From UBA8752 sp002336475 (GTDB lineage: Bacteria; Bacteroidota; Bacteroidia; Flavobacteriales_D; Sanyastnellaceae), in NCBI GenBank assembly GCA_943846755.1, contig OX044365.1, forward strand, positions 248,001 to 312,000: a DNA stretch of 64,000 bases. Direction: 5' to 3'. The notes below the pieces were generated by a model. It was not told the DNA's origin. It searched no databases and saw only the letters and a list, made by a program, of their open reading frames with translations. Below, in pieces: positions 52,078 to 61,010 of this stretch. Each line of letters opens with the position of its first letter. Within the stretch, counting starts at the first letter, position 1. A program made the position numbers and the translations under genes.

Positions 52078-52740
52078 TCAGGCATTGATGGTACACGTTT
52101 TGAGTCGAGATACAGCGCCTGAAGGGTTGTCTGCTTTGAAGACAGAAGATCCTGCCACCAGGACATTGGCTCCTGCCTCTACCAACTGAGCCGCGTTTCC
52201 CTCTCCCACTCCTCCATCCACTTCAATGAGGAATTCGTGCTGTTGCCGCTGGCGCATGTCATGAAGGCGCCTGACTTTGTCAAAAGTGCCCGCGATGAAT
52301 TTTTGCCCTCCAAATCCGGGATTTACGCTCATCAGGCATACCAGGTCGATTTCTCCGAGCACCTCTTCTATGGCGGACAAAGGAGTGTGCGGGTTGAGTG
52401 CCACTCCAGCGAGCATGCCGGCTTCTCGTATGGCCCCCAATGTTCGGTGTAAGTGCACACAGGCCTCTGCGTGAACCGTCAGGACATGTGCACCCAAGGC
52501 CGCAAACTCATTGATGTATCGGTCAGGTGCTTCAATCATGAGGTGCACGTCTAGGGGCTTGCTGGCGTGCTTCCCTATCGCGGCAATGACGGGCATCCCA
52601 TAACTGATGTTGGGGACGAACATGCCATCCATCACATCGATGTGGTGCCAGTCAGCGTCGCTGTTCTCGACCATGGTGACGTCCCGGGCCAGATTACCGA
52701 AGTCTGCAGCGAGCAAAGAGGGTGCAATGAGATGTGACAT
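52078..52740 (-). CDS. rpe: Ribulose-phosphate 3-epimerase
   Basis: A 220-residue TIM-barrel enzyme interconverting ribulose-5-phosphate and xylulose-5-phosphate in the pentose phosphate pathway. IAPSLLAADFGNL, HIDVMDGMFVPNIS, LDVHLMI, MSVNPGFGGQKFI and EVDGGV match the conserved Rpe blocks, with metal-ligand His and Asp in HIDVMDG and DVHLMI. It converges with secreted protein 1 (18-base gap) and is divergent from coaE. Confidence 0.95.
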   Translation of the reverse strand: MSHLIAPSLLAADFGNLARDVTMVENSDADWHHIDVMDGMFVPNISYGMPVIAAIGKHASKPLDVHLMIEAPDRYINEFAALGAHVLTVHAEACVHLHRTLGAIREAGMLAGVALNPHTPLSAIEEVLGEIDLVCLMSVNPGFGGQKFIAGTFDKVRRLHDMRQRQQHEFLIEVDGGVGEGNAAQLVEAGANVLVAGSSVFKADNPSGAVSRLKTCTINA

Positions 52741-52830
52741 GATGTAAATGTCGCGAGGCTGGAATGAATGCCCGAATATTGTGGCATGTCTTTATCGACA
52801 GCGACAGACAAAATATCGGACGGCCACAGT

Positions 52831-53415
52831 ATGGTGGTGGTGGGGCTGACCGGTGGGATGGGCGTTGGCAAATCTGTGGTGGCTCAAGCCTTGAGATCTT
52901 TGGGGCACCCTGTTTTTGATGCGGATTCGGCTGCGCGCAAGCTGTATGATCAGGATGTTGACTTGCTGCGATCTGTATCAGACCGCTTTGGACCGGAGGT
53001 GCTCAAGCCGAATGGAACCTTGGACCGCCTGGCTCTGGCAAATGTGGTGTTCAATGACGCCGAGGCTTTGGCCGAGCTAAATGCCATGGTCCACCCAGCT
53101 GTGTCGAGGGCCTTTGCCCAATGGAAGGCTGGAGCAGAGGCCGATGGGGCATCATTGGTGTTCAGAGAAGCGGCCATCCTGTTTGAATCGGGCAGCGACC
53201 AAGATTGCGACGTGATTTGGGCCGTAACGGCGCCTTTGGCCCTGAGAATACAGCGGGTTCAGGAACGCAACGGCTGGAGTCGCTCAGAAATAATGGAGAG
53301 ATTGGCCCATCAATGGCCCGCAGATAAAATAAATGCCAGTTCCCACGAAGTCATATTAAATGACGGTTCACAGGCATTGGTGCCGTTGTTGCTGTCATTG
53401 ATTGATAATTTGTAG
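52831..53415 (+). CDS. coaE: Dephospho-CoA kinase
   Basis: A 194-residue P-loop kinase phosphorylating dephospho-CoA, the last step in CoA synthesis. Walker A is in VGLTGGMGVGKSVVAQ. The lid and substrate segments FDADSAARKLY and REAAILFESG, and the VTAPLALRIQRVQERNGWSRSEIMERL block, follow the family order. In-frame ATGs at 52768 and 52786 would add 21 or 15 residues; 52831 is chosen because the core strand begins directly after it. Confidence 0.93.
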   Translation: MVVVGLTGGMGVGKSVVAQALRSLGHPVFDADSAARKLYDQDVDLLRSVSDRFGPEVLKPNGTLDRLALANVVFNDAEALAELNAMVHPAVSRAFAQWKAGAEADGASLVFREAAILFESGSDQDCDVIWAVTAPLALRIQRVQERNGWSRSEIMERLAHQWPADKINASSHEVILNDGSQALVPLLLSLIDNL

Positions 53416-53475
53416 TGAATCAGGGCAACGTTTGCGGGCTTTGTCCGTCTCTTTGAGTACCACTACCTGTTCAAC

Positions 53476-56052
53476 ATGATTCCCTTTGCACTTCGGCTTC
53501 GATGGCTCGGAACAGCCCTGCTATTTTGCTTTGGTATAGACTGCTCTGCCCAACTCGAAGATGTCTCGCTGGATTTCCTGATGGAGAGCAGCACTTTTGG
53601 CAGTTTGTTTGGGTGCGGATTGTCTACCGTTGACTTTAATGGGGACGGTTGGGATGATGTGACTTTGGCAGGTGTGGATGGTCTGATCAAGCTCTATACA
53701 GGTGGCGATGAAGGATTGACATTCCAAATGGAAATCGACTTGGTCAATGAAGCCAAAGCGGTGTTATGGGTGGATATCGAGAATGATGGGGACCTTGACC
53801 TCTTTGCCGGTGCCAGGGGCCTGGGGGTATACTTGTTCGTGCGACAGCCCGATGGTTCATTGATCGAAGAAGGTGTCCTGAGGGGAATTCCGTTGCTCAA
53901 TGGTTGGGACAACCGCGGAATTTCTGCACGTGATTATGACCGCGATGGAGACTTGGACATTTACATCGCCAGTTACCACGATACCTTCCTGCAGGTCTCT
54001 TACCAAAACAAATTCTTCCAGAATACCGGGCAAGGGTTTTTCGAAGAGATTACCCTGAGCGCATTTGTTGGAGATGGTTTTCAACACTCCTTTCAAGGGG
54101 CGTGGTATGATTACGACAACAATGGATTTGATGACCTGTGGGTGATCAACGACCGTGAAGATTTCACCAACTCACTCTATGCCAATGGAGGCGGAGGACC
54201 TTTTGTAGACATATCAGAGTCTTCAGGAGCCAGCATTAGTGTGAATGCGATGTCGGCCACGTTGTTCGACCCTGACAATGACGGAGACTGGGATCAATAT
54301 GTGACCAACACTGAGGATAATCCAAATGCTTTCATGCTGAACAATGAGGGCTTTTATCAGGACATCGCTGCTTCGGCGGGTGTGGCGGGCATGCAGTATG
54401 GATGGGGCACTTGCGCTATAGATGTCGATGGAGACCGTTGGGATGACATGATGGTGGCCACCTACCGGTTTCCAAATGCCATTCCATATGACAACCACCT
54501 TTACATGAACGATGGCACTGGGCTGGTTTTTGAAGAGACAACGGAAGACTGGCCGAATGAACAGTTTCAGCTCTATTGTTTGGGGCGGTTGGACTTGGAT
54601 CAGGACCGGGTTCCTGACATCGTCGGACACGGGAATGCCCTTTCGCCGCAGGTGCTGAAGCTGACCAATGAGGCGGACAATCACCGAATGACCATCGACC
54701 TTGTGGGAACCGTATCGAATACACGTGGCATTGGTGCTGTCATCAAGGTGCATGCCGACAGCCTGACACAAATGAAGCAGGTCAATGCTGGTGAAGACTA
54801 TATGACCCAGCATACCTATACCCGCTTCATCGGACTTGGTGATGTTGAGGTTGTTGATTCAATCGAGGTGGTATGGCCAAGTGGAATCAGGGATGTCTTG
54901 TTTGACCTTGCGCCAGACTCTGACTTGCTGATTGTCGAGGGTGTCGGGGCAGATTCTTTGGTGCTCAATGAAACCCTTTGCCCATGGGAGGAGGCGAGTT
55001 GGACAGTGCCTTTCGACCCCGCTTCCGTCTCAATGACCTGGAACGGAGTACCGGTGTACTCCAATGTTGTTGTGGCCGATGCTCCAGGAGAATGGACGTT
55101 GGATGTCAGTTGGTGGGGCGGCGGATATACTTGGTCTCAGACTGTCAATTGGGCTCCAGAAGCGCCACCACAATATTCATTGGATGTCTTGCAGCCGCCT
55201 TGTTTTGGTGATTCGGCATTGGTTTCATGGAGTTTGCCCGAAAATGCCGTGGTGACTTTGGACAGTGTTCCATTTCCGCCCACTTCCGAACTTTTTCCAT
55301 GTGCAGTGGGACCCCATGAGCTTCAAGTCACGCTGGCCGGTGGCTGCGCTATAGACTCCATGTTTACGGTGTATTATCCAGAAGATTTGTACGCCGAAGT
55401 GGAGCTGATGCAGCCGCAGTGTGCGGGCGATTTTGGTGCAGCTGATATTGCCATTGGGGGCGGCACAGGAGGGTTGACCTTGGATGTTGAAGGTGTTGAT
55501 TTAACGGCCTTGGAGCCGGGTGTGTCTCAGTTTCATGTGGTGGACTCCATGGGATGTGTTTTGTCTGATTCTTTGGTGGTGATCGCCCCAGACAGTTTGG
55601 TGGGATCCACCGGTTTTGAGTACCTCGGAAGTTCAGATTCAGCCATTGTGGTGACCTTTGCAGAAGGTGGGACTCCCCCCTATGTATGGAGTTGGAGTGG
55701 CCCTATTGACGCCGATGGTTTGGTTTTGGCCCCGGTGAATTTGGGGTGGTATGTGCAGGATTTCAATGGCTGCTTGGATTTGGGGGTGTTCAGCATTGGG
55801 TCGAATCCCATGGCGTCAGTATCGAACGCGCAGCAGGAAATCATGTGGACCTGCAGCAGACAAGGGGGCTTGATCATTTTGGATGGCCCAGAAGGCAGGC
55901 AGTTGAACGTTTCAGTTTATGAATTGTCTGGCAAGATGATCATCGAAAACGTCCAAGTTTTGGCCTCTACGCGTCTTGCGCTGAGAACATCAGGAGCTGT
56001 CGTGATAACAGGAGTAGACGCATCGGGTGAATTGTTCCGATGGTTGAGGTGA
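53476..56052 (+). CDS. FG-GAP/VCBS-repeat, ASPIC/UnbV secreted protein 2 with T9SS domain
   Basis: An 858-residue paralogue of the protein at 49456-52059, with the same order. A signal peptide (LRWLGTALLFCFGIDCSA) is followed by FG-GAP/VCBS repeats (VDFNGDGWDDVTLAG, DYDRDGDLDIYIASYHD, DPDNDGDWDQYVTN). The ASPIC/UnbV domain starts near RGIGAVIKVHADS and includes VDSIEVVWPSGIRDVLF. A run of beta repeats follows (GGTPPYVWSWSG-type), then a C-terminal T9SS-like module with SVYELSGKMIIENVQVL. Repeat loops are conserved better than linkers between the two proteins. The ASPIC/UnbV role is unknown; it probably binds calcium and acts extracellularly. Confidence 0.85.
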   Translation: MIPFALRLRWLGTALLFCFGIDCSAQLEDVSLDFLMESSTFGSLFGCGLSTVDFNGDGWDDVTLAGVDGLIKLYTGGDEGLTFQMEIDLVNEAKAVLWVDIENDGDLDLFAGARGLGVYLFVRQPDGSLIEEGVLRGIPLLNGWDNRGISARDYDRDGDLDIYIASYHDTFLQVSYQNKFFQNTGQGFFEEITLSAFVGDGFQHSFQGAWYDYDNNGFDDLWVINDREDFTNSLYANGGGGPFVDISESSGASISVNAMSATLFDPDNDGDWDQYVTNTEDNPNAFMLNNEGFYQDIAASAGVAGMQYGWGTCAIDVDGDRWDDMMVATYRFPNAIPYDNHLYMNDGTGLVFEETTEDWPNEQFQLYCLGRLDLDQDRVPDIVGHGNALSPQVLKLTNEADNHRMTIDLVGTVSNTRGIGAVIKVHADSLTQMKQVNAGEDYMTQHTYTRFIGLGDVEVVDSIEVVWPSGIRDVLFDLAPDSDLLIVEGVGADSLVLNETLCPWEEASWTVPFDPASVSMTWNGVPVYSNVVVADAPGEWTLDVSWWGGGYTWSQTVNWAPEAPPQYSLDVLQPPCFGDSALVSWSLPENAVVTLDSVPFPPTSELFPCAVGPHELQVTLAGGCAIDSMFTVYYPEDLYAEVELMQPQCAGDFGAADIAIGGGTGGLTLDVEGVDLTALEPGVSQFHVVDSMGCVLSDSLVVIAPDSLVGSTGFEYLGSSDSAIVVTFAEGGTPPYVWSWSGPIDADGLVLAPVNLGWYVQDFNGCLDLGVFSIGSNPMASVSNAQQEIMWTCSRQGGLIILDGPEGRQLNVSVYELSGKMIIENVQVLASTRLALRTSGAVVITGVDASGELFRWLR

Positions 56053-56186
56053 TCGTGTGATTTTGAGGTTTGCCCCCAATTTTCGGAACTCCCCTGCCCT
56101 TTCCTAGGGATATGCATGCATTATTTTGGGAGGAGTGAATTCCTGATTGGGAGCCATGTTGACCTGTTCTGCGCTATTTTGAGCCA
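56053..56186. other. Intergenic segment without gene
   Basis: 134 bases between the secreted protein and nfeD-type gene. Nothing is recognised except a near -7 element (TATTTTG, one spacer short of TAnnTTTG) about 12 bases before the ATG. Confidence 0.4.
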
Positions 56187-56669
56187 ATGATGGAGCAATG
56201 GCATTGGTGGACCCTGGCTTTTCTGATGTTGCTTATTGGAGAAGCCTTCGTTCCTGGATTGGTGCTGGGGTCTCTTGCCATTGGCGCATTTGCAGGAGGC
56301 TTGGCCAGTATGTTCACGGATTGGTGGGAATATCAATGTGTAGCAGCCTCGGCAGGAGCAGTATTGTCTTTGTTGTTTTTACGGCCTTTGGCCATGCGCG
56401 TCTGGTTCAGTGGAGCTTCAGTGGCTACTGGTGTGGACGCGCTTCCCGGCAGGACAGTGCGCATGACGCTGGCCATCAACCCCCAATCAGGAAGGGGACG
56501 CGGTCGGATTGACGGTGACGATTGGTTGATTGAATTCAACCCGAATTGGAAAGGAACACGGTCTGAAGGTGAAGCTTCGATCAATGACCCTTCCGATTAT
56601 GCGGTTGGAGACCAACTGCGTGTTGTCGCTGTCGAGTCCAACGTGCTCATTGTCGAACCACTGAATTAA
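56187..56669 (+). CDS. NfeD family membrane protein
   Basis: A 160-residue NfeD-like protein. Two to three membrane helices (WWTLAFLMLLIGEAFVPGLVLGSLAIGAFAGG and ASAGAVLSLLFLR) are followed by a soluble C-terminal OB-fold domain (about 90-160: ALPGRTVRMTL...GRGRIDGDDWLIEFN...GDQLRVVAVESNVLIVEPL). It is paired with an SPFH gene 18 bases downstream, a conserved arrangement in which NfeD partners a stomatin-type protein at the membrane. Confidence 0.88.
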   Translation: MMEQWHWWTLAFLMLLIGEAFVPGLVLGSLAIGAFAGGLASMFTDWWEYQCVAASAGAVLSLLFLRPLAMRVWFSGASVATGVDALPGRTVRMTLAINPQSGRGRGRIDGDDWLIEFNPNWKGTRSEGEASINDPSDYAVGDQLRVVAVESNVLIVEPLN

Positions 56670-56687
56670 CCCCAAACCCCTTTGAAT

Positions 56688-57674
56688 ATGGAAGGTTTTT
56701 CCTTTATTTCTATTGCCCTCTTGGTGCTGTCCATTGTGGTGGTGGTCCGAGGATTGCGTATCGTCAAACAAAGTGAAGCCCTGGTCATAGAGCGATTGGG
56801 CCGTTACCGCATGACGATGACCGCAGGCATCAACATTTTGATTCCTTTTGTGGACCGCCCACGGGCCAGTGTCTGGCGTTATGCCACAGAAGATGCCAGA
56901 GGCGAACGTGTAGTGGCTTACAAAATGCTCGAGCGGATTGACATGCGGGAGACGGTCTTTGACTTTCCCCGCCAAAGTGTCATCACCCGGGACAATGTTG
57001 TAACGGAAATCAACGCCCTGATTTACTTCCAGATCAACGATCCGGTGAAGAGTGTTTACGAAATCAGCAACCTTCCCAATGCGATTGAGAAGCTGACGCA
57101 GACGACGTTGCGTAATGTTTTGGGTGAGTTGGACCTCGACGAATGTCTGTCGAGCCGGGACACCATCAACACCAAACTGAGGGCGATTCTCGATGAGGCC
57201 ACGAACAAATGGGGCGTCAAGGTGAACCGTGTAGAGCTTCAAGACATCAATCCACCTCAGGACATTAAAGAGGCCATGGAGAAGCAAATGCGGGCTGAAC
57301 GGAGCCGCCGTGCGCAGATCATTGAAGCCGAGGGAACCAAGACGGCTGCCATCCTTCAGGCTGAGGGGCGCAAGGGGGCAGACATTAACCAGGCCGAGGG
57401 TGAGCGCCAAGCGGCCATCTTGCAAGCAGAAGGGCGCGCCAATGCCCGCCTACAAGTGGCAGAAGCTGAGGCCAAGGCCATCCGCATGGTGGCAGAGGCT
57501 GTAGCCAAGACCAAGGCTGACCCCACACAGTATCTGATTGCTGTTCGCTATGTGGAGGCTTTGGAGAAGATGATGGAAACCTCAAATGACAAGTCCCGCG
57601 TTGTGTTTATGCCTTACGAGGCCAGCGGTATGATGGGAAGTGTCGGCAGCATTAAAGAATTGCTCAAGGATTGA
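56688..57674 (+). CDS. SPFH/Band 7 stomatin-like membrane protein
   Basis: A 328-residue slipin/paraslipin-type (QmcA/YbbK-like) protein. It has an N-terminal membrane anchor (SFISIALLVLSIVVVVRGL), a band 7 core (IVKQSEALVIERLGRYRMTMTAGINILIPFVDRPRASV, DNVVTEINALIYFQI) and a long coiled-coil C-terminal region rich in EAEGTKTAAILQAEG heptads. Partnering with NfeD supports a role in membrane microdomain organisation. The start is the ATG at 56688, not the TTG at 56682. The stop overlaps the next start by one base. Confidence 0.92.
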   Translation: MEGFSFISIALLVLSIVVVVRGLRIVKQSEALVIERLGRYRMTMTAGINILIPFVDRPRASVWRYATEDARGERVVAYKMLERIDMRETVFDFPRQSVITRDNVVTEINALIYFQINDPVKSVYEISNLPNAIEKLTQTTLRNVLGELDLDECLSSRDTINTKLRAILDEATNKWGVKVNRVELQDINPPQDIKEAMEKQMRAERSRRAQIIEAEGTKTAAILQAEGRKGADINQAEGERQAAILQAEGRANARLQVAEAEAKAIRMVAEAVAKTKADPTQYLIAVRYVEALEKMMETSNDKSRVVFMPYEASGMMGSVGSIKELLKD

Positions 57675-59074
57675 TGTCAGACCTGAAACGCGTCTATAGT
57701 TCTCTTCGAGACGCACATCGGTCAGACCCTTTGCCATCGCGCAAGGAAAGGCAGCATATTCTAAGGAGCATGTTGGCAGGATTGCGGGCGCACGAATCGG
57801 CGTTGCTTGCTGCGTTGCACCGCGACTTGGGAAAGTCAGAGCCTGAGGCCAGGCTGACAGAGTTTTTCCCCATTCGCAAGGAAATAGAGTACATGCGCAA
57901 GCACCTGTCGGAATGGATGCGGCCAGACCGCAGGGCCACTCCGATTCAGTTGTTGGGTACCCGATCAGAGATTGTGACCCAGCCCAAAGGTGTGGTGCTG
58001 GTGATCGCTCCATGGAATTTTCCATTGTTGTTGACGATGAAGCCGGTGATTGCGGCATTGGCCGCAGGAAATCGGGTTGTGGTGAAGCCGCCGGAGCACA
58101 CTCCAGAAACCTCTAAGGTGATGGCCGATTGGTTGCGGACCACATTGCCCCCAGAATGGGTTCAGGTGGTGCTGGGCGGGCCAAAAGAAGCGGCTGCTTT
58201 GACAGCCATGCCATTTGACCACATTTTTTTCACGGGAGGTACCGATACCGGCCGCAAAGTGATGCGGGCAGCGGCAGAACATTTGACCCCTCTGACCCTT
58301 GAGATGGGAGGTAAAAGTCCTGCGGTTGTTGACGCCACCGTCTCCCCTACCCAAGTGGCCAAAAGACTGGCTTGGGGCAAGGCGTTGAATGCTGGGCAAG
58401 TGTGCATTGCACCGGATTACTTGTTGGTAGAGGCGTCGGTTGAAGCCGATCTTGTTTCCGCTTTGGTGAGCCGCTGGGAGTATTGCTTTACCGGAGATAT
58501 TGCGTCTTCTAATGAGTATGGCCGGATTGTCAACGCCGCTCAATTTGAGCGACTCAAGGAGACTTTGGATGATGCACTGGCCAAAGGTGCCAAAGTGTTA
58601 CACGGTGGAAAATATGACGCAGAAATGCGGTTCATGGAGCCCACGATACTGGGCGGAGTCACCCTCGACATGCGCGTGATGCAGGAAGAAATTTTTGGTC
58701 CGCTGTTGCCGGTCATGACTTGGAGTGACCCCCAGTCCGTTTCCAAGACCATTTCTGAGGTGAAGGATCAGCCCCTGTCGATGTACATCTTTAGCCGTGA
58801 CAAAAACCGCCAGCGCCAGTGGTTGGAATCCACCCGTTCAGGTACGGTGGGCATAGGTGAAACTGTGGTGCAAATCGCCAATCCAGACCTTCCATTCGGG
58901 GGGATTCAGGCCAGTGGCTTGGGCCGTTCGAATGGCAAGGCCGCGTTTGATGCTTTTTCCAACAAGCGCAGTGTGATGCGCAAAGCGCTTCCTTTTACTG
59001 CGGTTCCGTTGTCTTATCCGCCTTTTGGCCCCGCCAAGACTGCTTTGGCCCGTTGGATTTCTCGGAACCTCTAA
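57674..59074 (+). CDS. NAD(P)-dependent aldehyde dehydrogenase, class 3-like
   Basis: A 466-residue ALDH of the shorter class-3 or fatty-aldehyde type. It has the nucleotide-binding VLVIAPWNFPLLLTMKPVIAALAAGNRVVVKP, FTGGTDTGRKV, the general base Glu in TLEMGGKSP, the nucleophile Cys in GQVCIAPDYLLV and the catalytic-loop EEIFGPLLPV. The short N-terminus and C-terminal FSNKRSVMRK tail support the class. The substrate is unknown; long-chain or membrane-lipid aldehydes are usual. The ATG at 57674 overlaps the SPFH stop (TGATG). Confidence 0.9.
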   Translation: MSDLKRVYSSLRDAHRSDPLPSRKERQHILRSMLAGLRAHESALLAALHRDLGKSEPEARLTEFFPIRKEIEYMRKHLSEWMRPDRRATPIQLLGTRSEIVTQPKGVVLVIAPWNFPLLLTMKPVIAALAAGNRVVVKPPEHTPETSKVMADWLRTTLPPEWVQVVLGGPKEAAALTAMPFDHIFFTGGTDTGRKVMRAAAEHLTPLTLEMGGKSPAVVDATVSPTQVAKRLAWGKALNAGQVCIAPDYLLVEASVEADLVSALVSRWEYCFTGDIASSNEYGRIVNAAQFERLKETLDDALAKGAKVLHGGKYDAEMRFMEPTILGGVTLDMRVMQEEIFGPLLPVMTWSDPQSVSKTISEVKDQPLSMYIFSRDKNRQRQWLESTRSGTVGIGETVVQIANPDLPFGGIQASGLGRSNGKAAFDAFSNKRSVMRKALPFTAVPLSYPPFGPAKTALARWISRNL

Positions 59075-59122
59075 TGCCCTACAGTCAGAAGAGTCAAGGC
59101 TTCTGAGCTATCTTGCATTGTC

Positions 59123-60196
59123 GTGCTCGTTCAAACACATTTTCCAAGAAAACTGGCCCCGAGGCGGTACGATCAGTACCTGGCTTCCGGATGGTTTCGC
59201 GGAAGTGTGATGTTGTACAAGGTCGACTTGTTGTGCATCGAGTCAGGCATCTTCGGTGTGGTCAACATCCGTATGAACCTGGGGCGCTTCTCCTTCAAAA
59301 AGAGCCAGCGAAAACGCATGTCCCGGTGTGACCGTGCCTTTTCGGTCAGCATTGGAACAGCCAAACCCGATGCCGAGAAGGAGGCTTTGTATTCCTTGCA
59401 CAAGGATCGGTTCAAGGGATTTATTCATCCGACGTTGAATGAGTACCTCACGAGTGGATTTCATCAAACGGTATTTGACACGCGTGAGATTTGTGTGTAC
59501 GACGGGGATAAGCTTATAGCAGTCAGCTACTTTGATATTGGTGAGCGCTCCATGGCGAGCTTGATTGGCCTGCAGCACCCAGATTACAGCCAGTATGGGC
59601 TTGGCATTTACACCATGCTCAAGGAGATTGAATTTGGTCGGTCAGCAGGATTTAAATGGTACTACCCGGGTTATGTATTGGACCTCCCCTCTGATTTTGA
59701 CTACAAGCTGTCTTTGGGAGACTTCGAGTATTACACACCGACCAAAAGGTGGGGGTCTTTTCAGCGTTTTGATCCCCAAGAGACCACTGGTTCGCGGGTC
59801 AGAAGTGCCATGAGCAGCTTGCGGGACGGACTCACTTCGGTGGGCATCGATTTCAAGGAGCGGTACTACCCATACTTTTCTTTGGGTTACATGGCTCCTT
59901 GGCAATTGGAATTTCTAACGGCTCCTCACTTTTTTGAGCTCGCAGAGATTGAAGGCCGGAGGTTGATTGTGGGGTATGACCCTGTGAAGCGGGATTACCG
60001 ATTGATGGATGTGGGCATGACGGAGGACTTCAACCATTTGGTGCGCATGGATCACAGTGCGGGCCTCTCTTCAGACGGCCTCCATTTCATGGACATGCTT
60101 CAGGTGAGGCGGGTATTGCATCAAACTTTTGATGTCCAATTGCTGCTCCAAAACTTGGTAGCGCGGGGGTGGTCTCAACCCGATGACATGGCCTAA
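59123..60196 (+). CDS. ATE/Bpt-like aminoacyl-tRNA-protein transferase
   Basis: A 357-residue protein of the arginyl/leucyl-transferase (ATE/Bpt) type with a GNAT-like core. It lines up with bacterial ATE as follows: an N-terminal GWFRGSVMLYKVD...RMNLGRFSFKKSQRKRMSR block, the KDRFKGFIHP region and AVSYFDIGERSMASLIGLQHPDYSQYGLGIYTMLKEIEFGRSAGFKWYYPGYVL, which matches the D.LG.Y.L...I..A...G....YLGY core. The N-terminal cysteine motif of eukaryotic ATE1 (CxxC-type) is not present; only one Cys lies there. It would transfer an amino acid to protein N-termini for ClpS-ClpAP delivery. The start is a GTG at 59123. Confidence 0.75.
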   Translation: MLVQTHFPRKLAPRRYDQYLASGWFRGSVMLYKVDLLCIESGIFGVVNIRMNLGRFSFKKSQRKRMSRCDRAFSVSIGTAKPDAEKEALYSLHKDRFKGFIHPTLNEYLTSGFHQTVFDTREICVYDGDKLIAVSYFDIGERSMASLIGLQHPDYSQYGLGIYTMLKEIEFGRSAGFKWYYPGYVLDLPSDFDYKLSLGDFEYYTPTKRWGSFQRFDPQETTGSRVRSAMSSLRDGLTSVGIDFKERYYPYFSLGYMAPWQLEFLTAPHFFELAEIEGRRLIVGYDPVKRDYRLMDVGMTEDFNHLVRMDHSAGLSSDGLHFMDMLQVRRVLHQTFDVQLLLQNLVARGWSQPDDMA

Positions 60197-60225
60197 ATCC
60201 GGCGTTCCTGTGCCACCTTGCGTCC

Positions 60226-60990
60226 ATGAAATTGGCCTCGTGGAACGTGAACGGCATCCGTGCCGTGGTAAAAAAAGATTTTGTGGATTGGCTCAATGGC
60301 AGCGGCTTTGATGTCATTGGCTTGCAAGAAACCAAGGCCCAAGACGATCAAGTGCGCGAAGCCTTGTTTGACTTGGGAGAAGGGTGGCACGTTTATTCAT
60401 CAAGCGCCGTAAAGAAGGGGTATTCAGGAACGGCCATTCTTTCCAAGCGCCCTCCCCTATCTGTGAGCCATGGGATCGGAGTCGAAGGCATGGACGATGA
60501 AGGGCGTGTAACAGCTGCGGACTTTGGCGACTTTCACTTTGTGACCGTCTACACGCCCAACAGCTCCTCTGGCCTCAAGCGTTTGCCATTTCGCAAAGAA
60601 TGGGATGTGGCCTTTCGGGATTACATGAAGAGACTGTCTTCAGAAAAACCCACCATTTGTTGTGGTGATTTGAATGTCGCTCACCAGGCCATCGACTTGG
60701 CGCGTCCAAAAGCCAATTACAACAAGACGCCAGGATATACGCAGGACGAAATTGATGGGATGGGCGCATTGGTGGATGCCGGTTTCACCGATGTGTGGAG
60801 ACACCAAAACCCTGACCGTGTTCAGTACTCTTGGTGGAGCTACCGGGGTGGTGCACGAGAAAAGAACGTGGGCTGGCGGTTGGATTATTTCATGGCATCC
60901 GACGCAGCCCTGGCGCAATGTGGTCCGTGTGAAATCCACACCGATGTCTTGGGGTCGGACCATTGTCCGGTGGGCCTTGAATTTGGATGA
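60226..60990 (+). CDS. xth: Exodeoxyribonuclease III
   Basis: A 254-residue AP endonuclease/exonuclease of base-excision repair, in the Mg-dependent EEP fold. It has the N-terminal SWNVNGIRA, the metal-binding Glu in GLQETKAQD, YTPNSS, GDLNVAHQAIDLARP and the catalytic GSDHCPVGLEF (His/Asp) at the end. The length fits the family (about 250-270). Confidence 0.95.
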   Translation: MKLASWNVNGIRAVVKKDFVDWLNGSGFDVIGLQETKAQDDQVREALFDLGEGWHVYSSSAVKKGYSGTAILSKRPPLSVSHGIGVEGMDDEGRVTAADFGDFHFVTVYTPNSSSGLKRLPFRKEWDVAFRDYMKRLSSEKPTICCGDLNVAHQAIDLARPKANYNKTPGYTQDEIDGMGALVDAGFTDVWRHQNPDRVQYSWWSYRGGAREKNVGWRLDYFMASDAALAQCGPCEIHTDVLGSDHCPVGLEFG

Positions 60991-61010
60991 GCCTCGCCCT
61001 GTGCGTGTTC

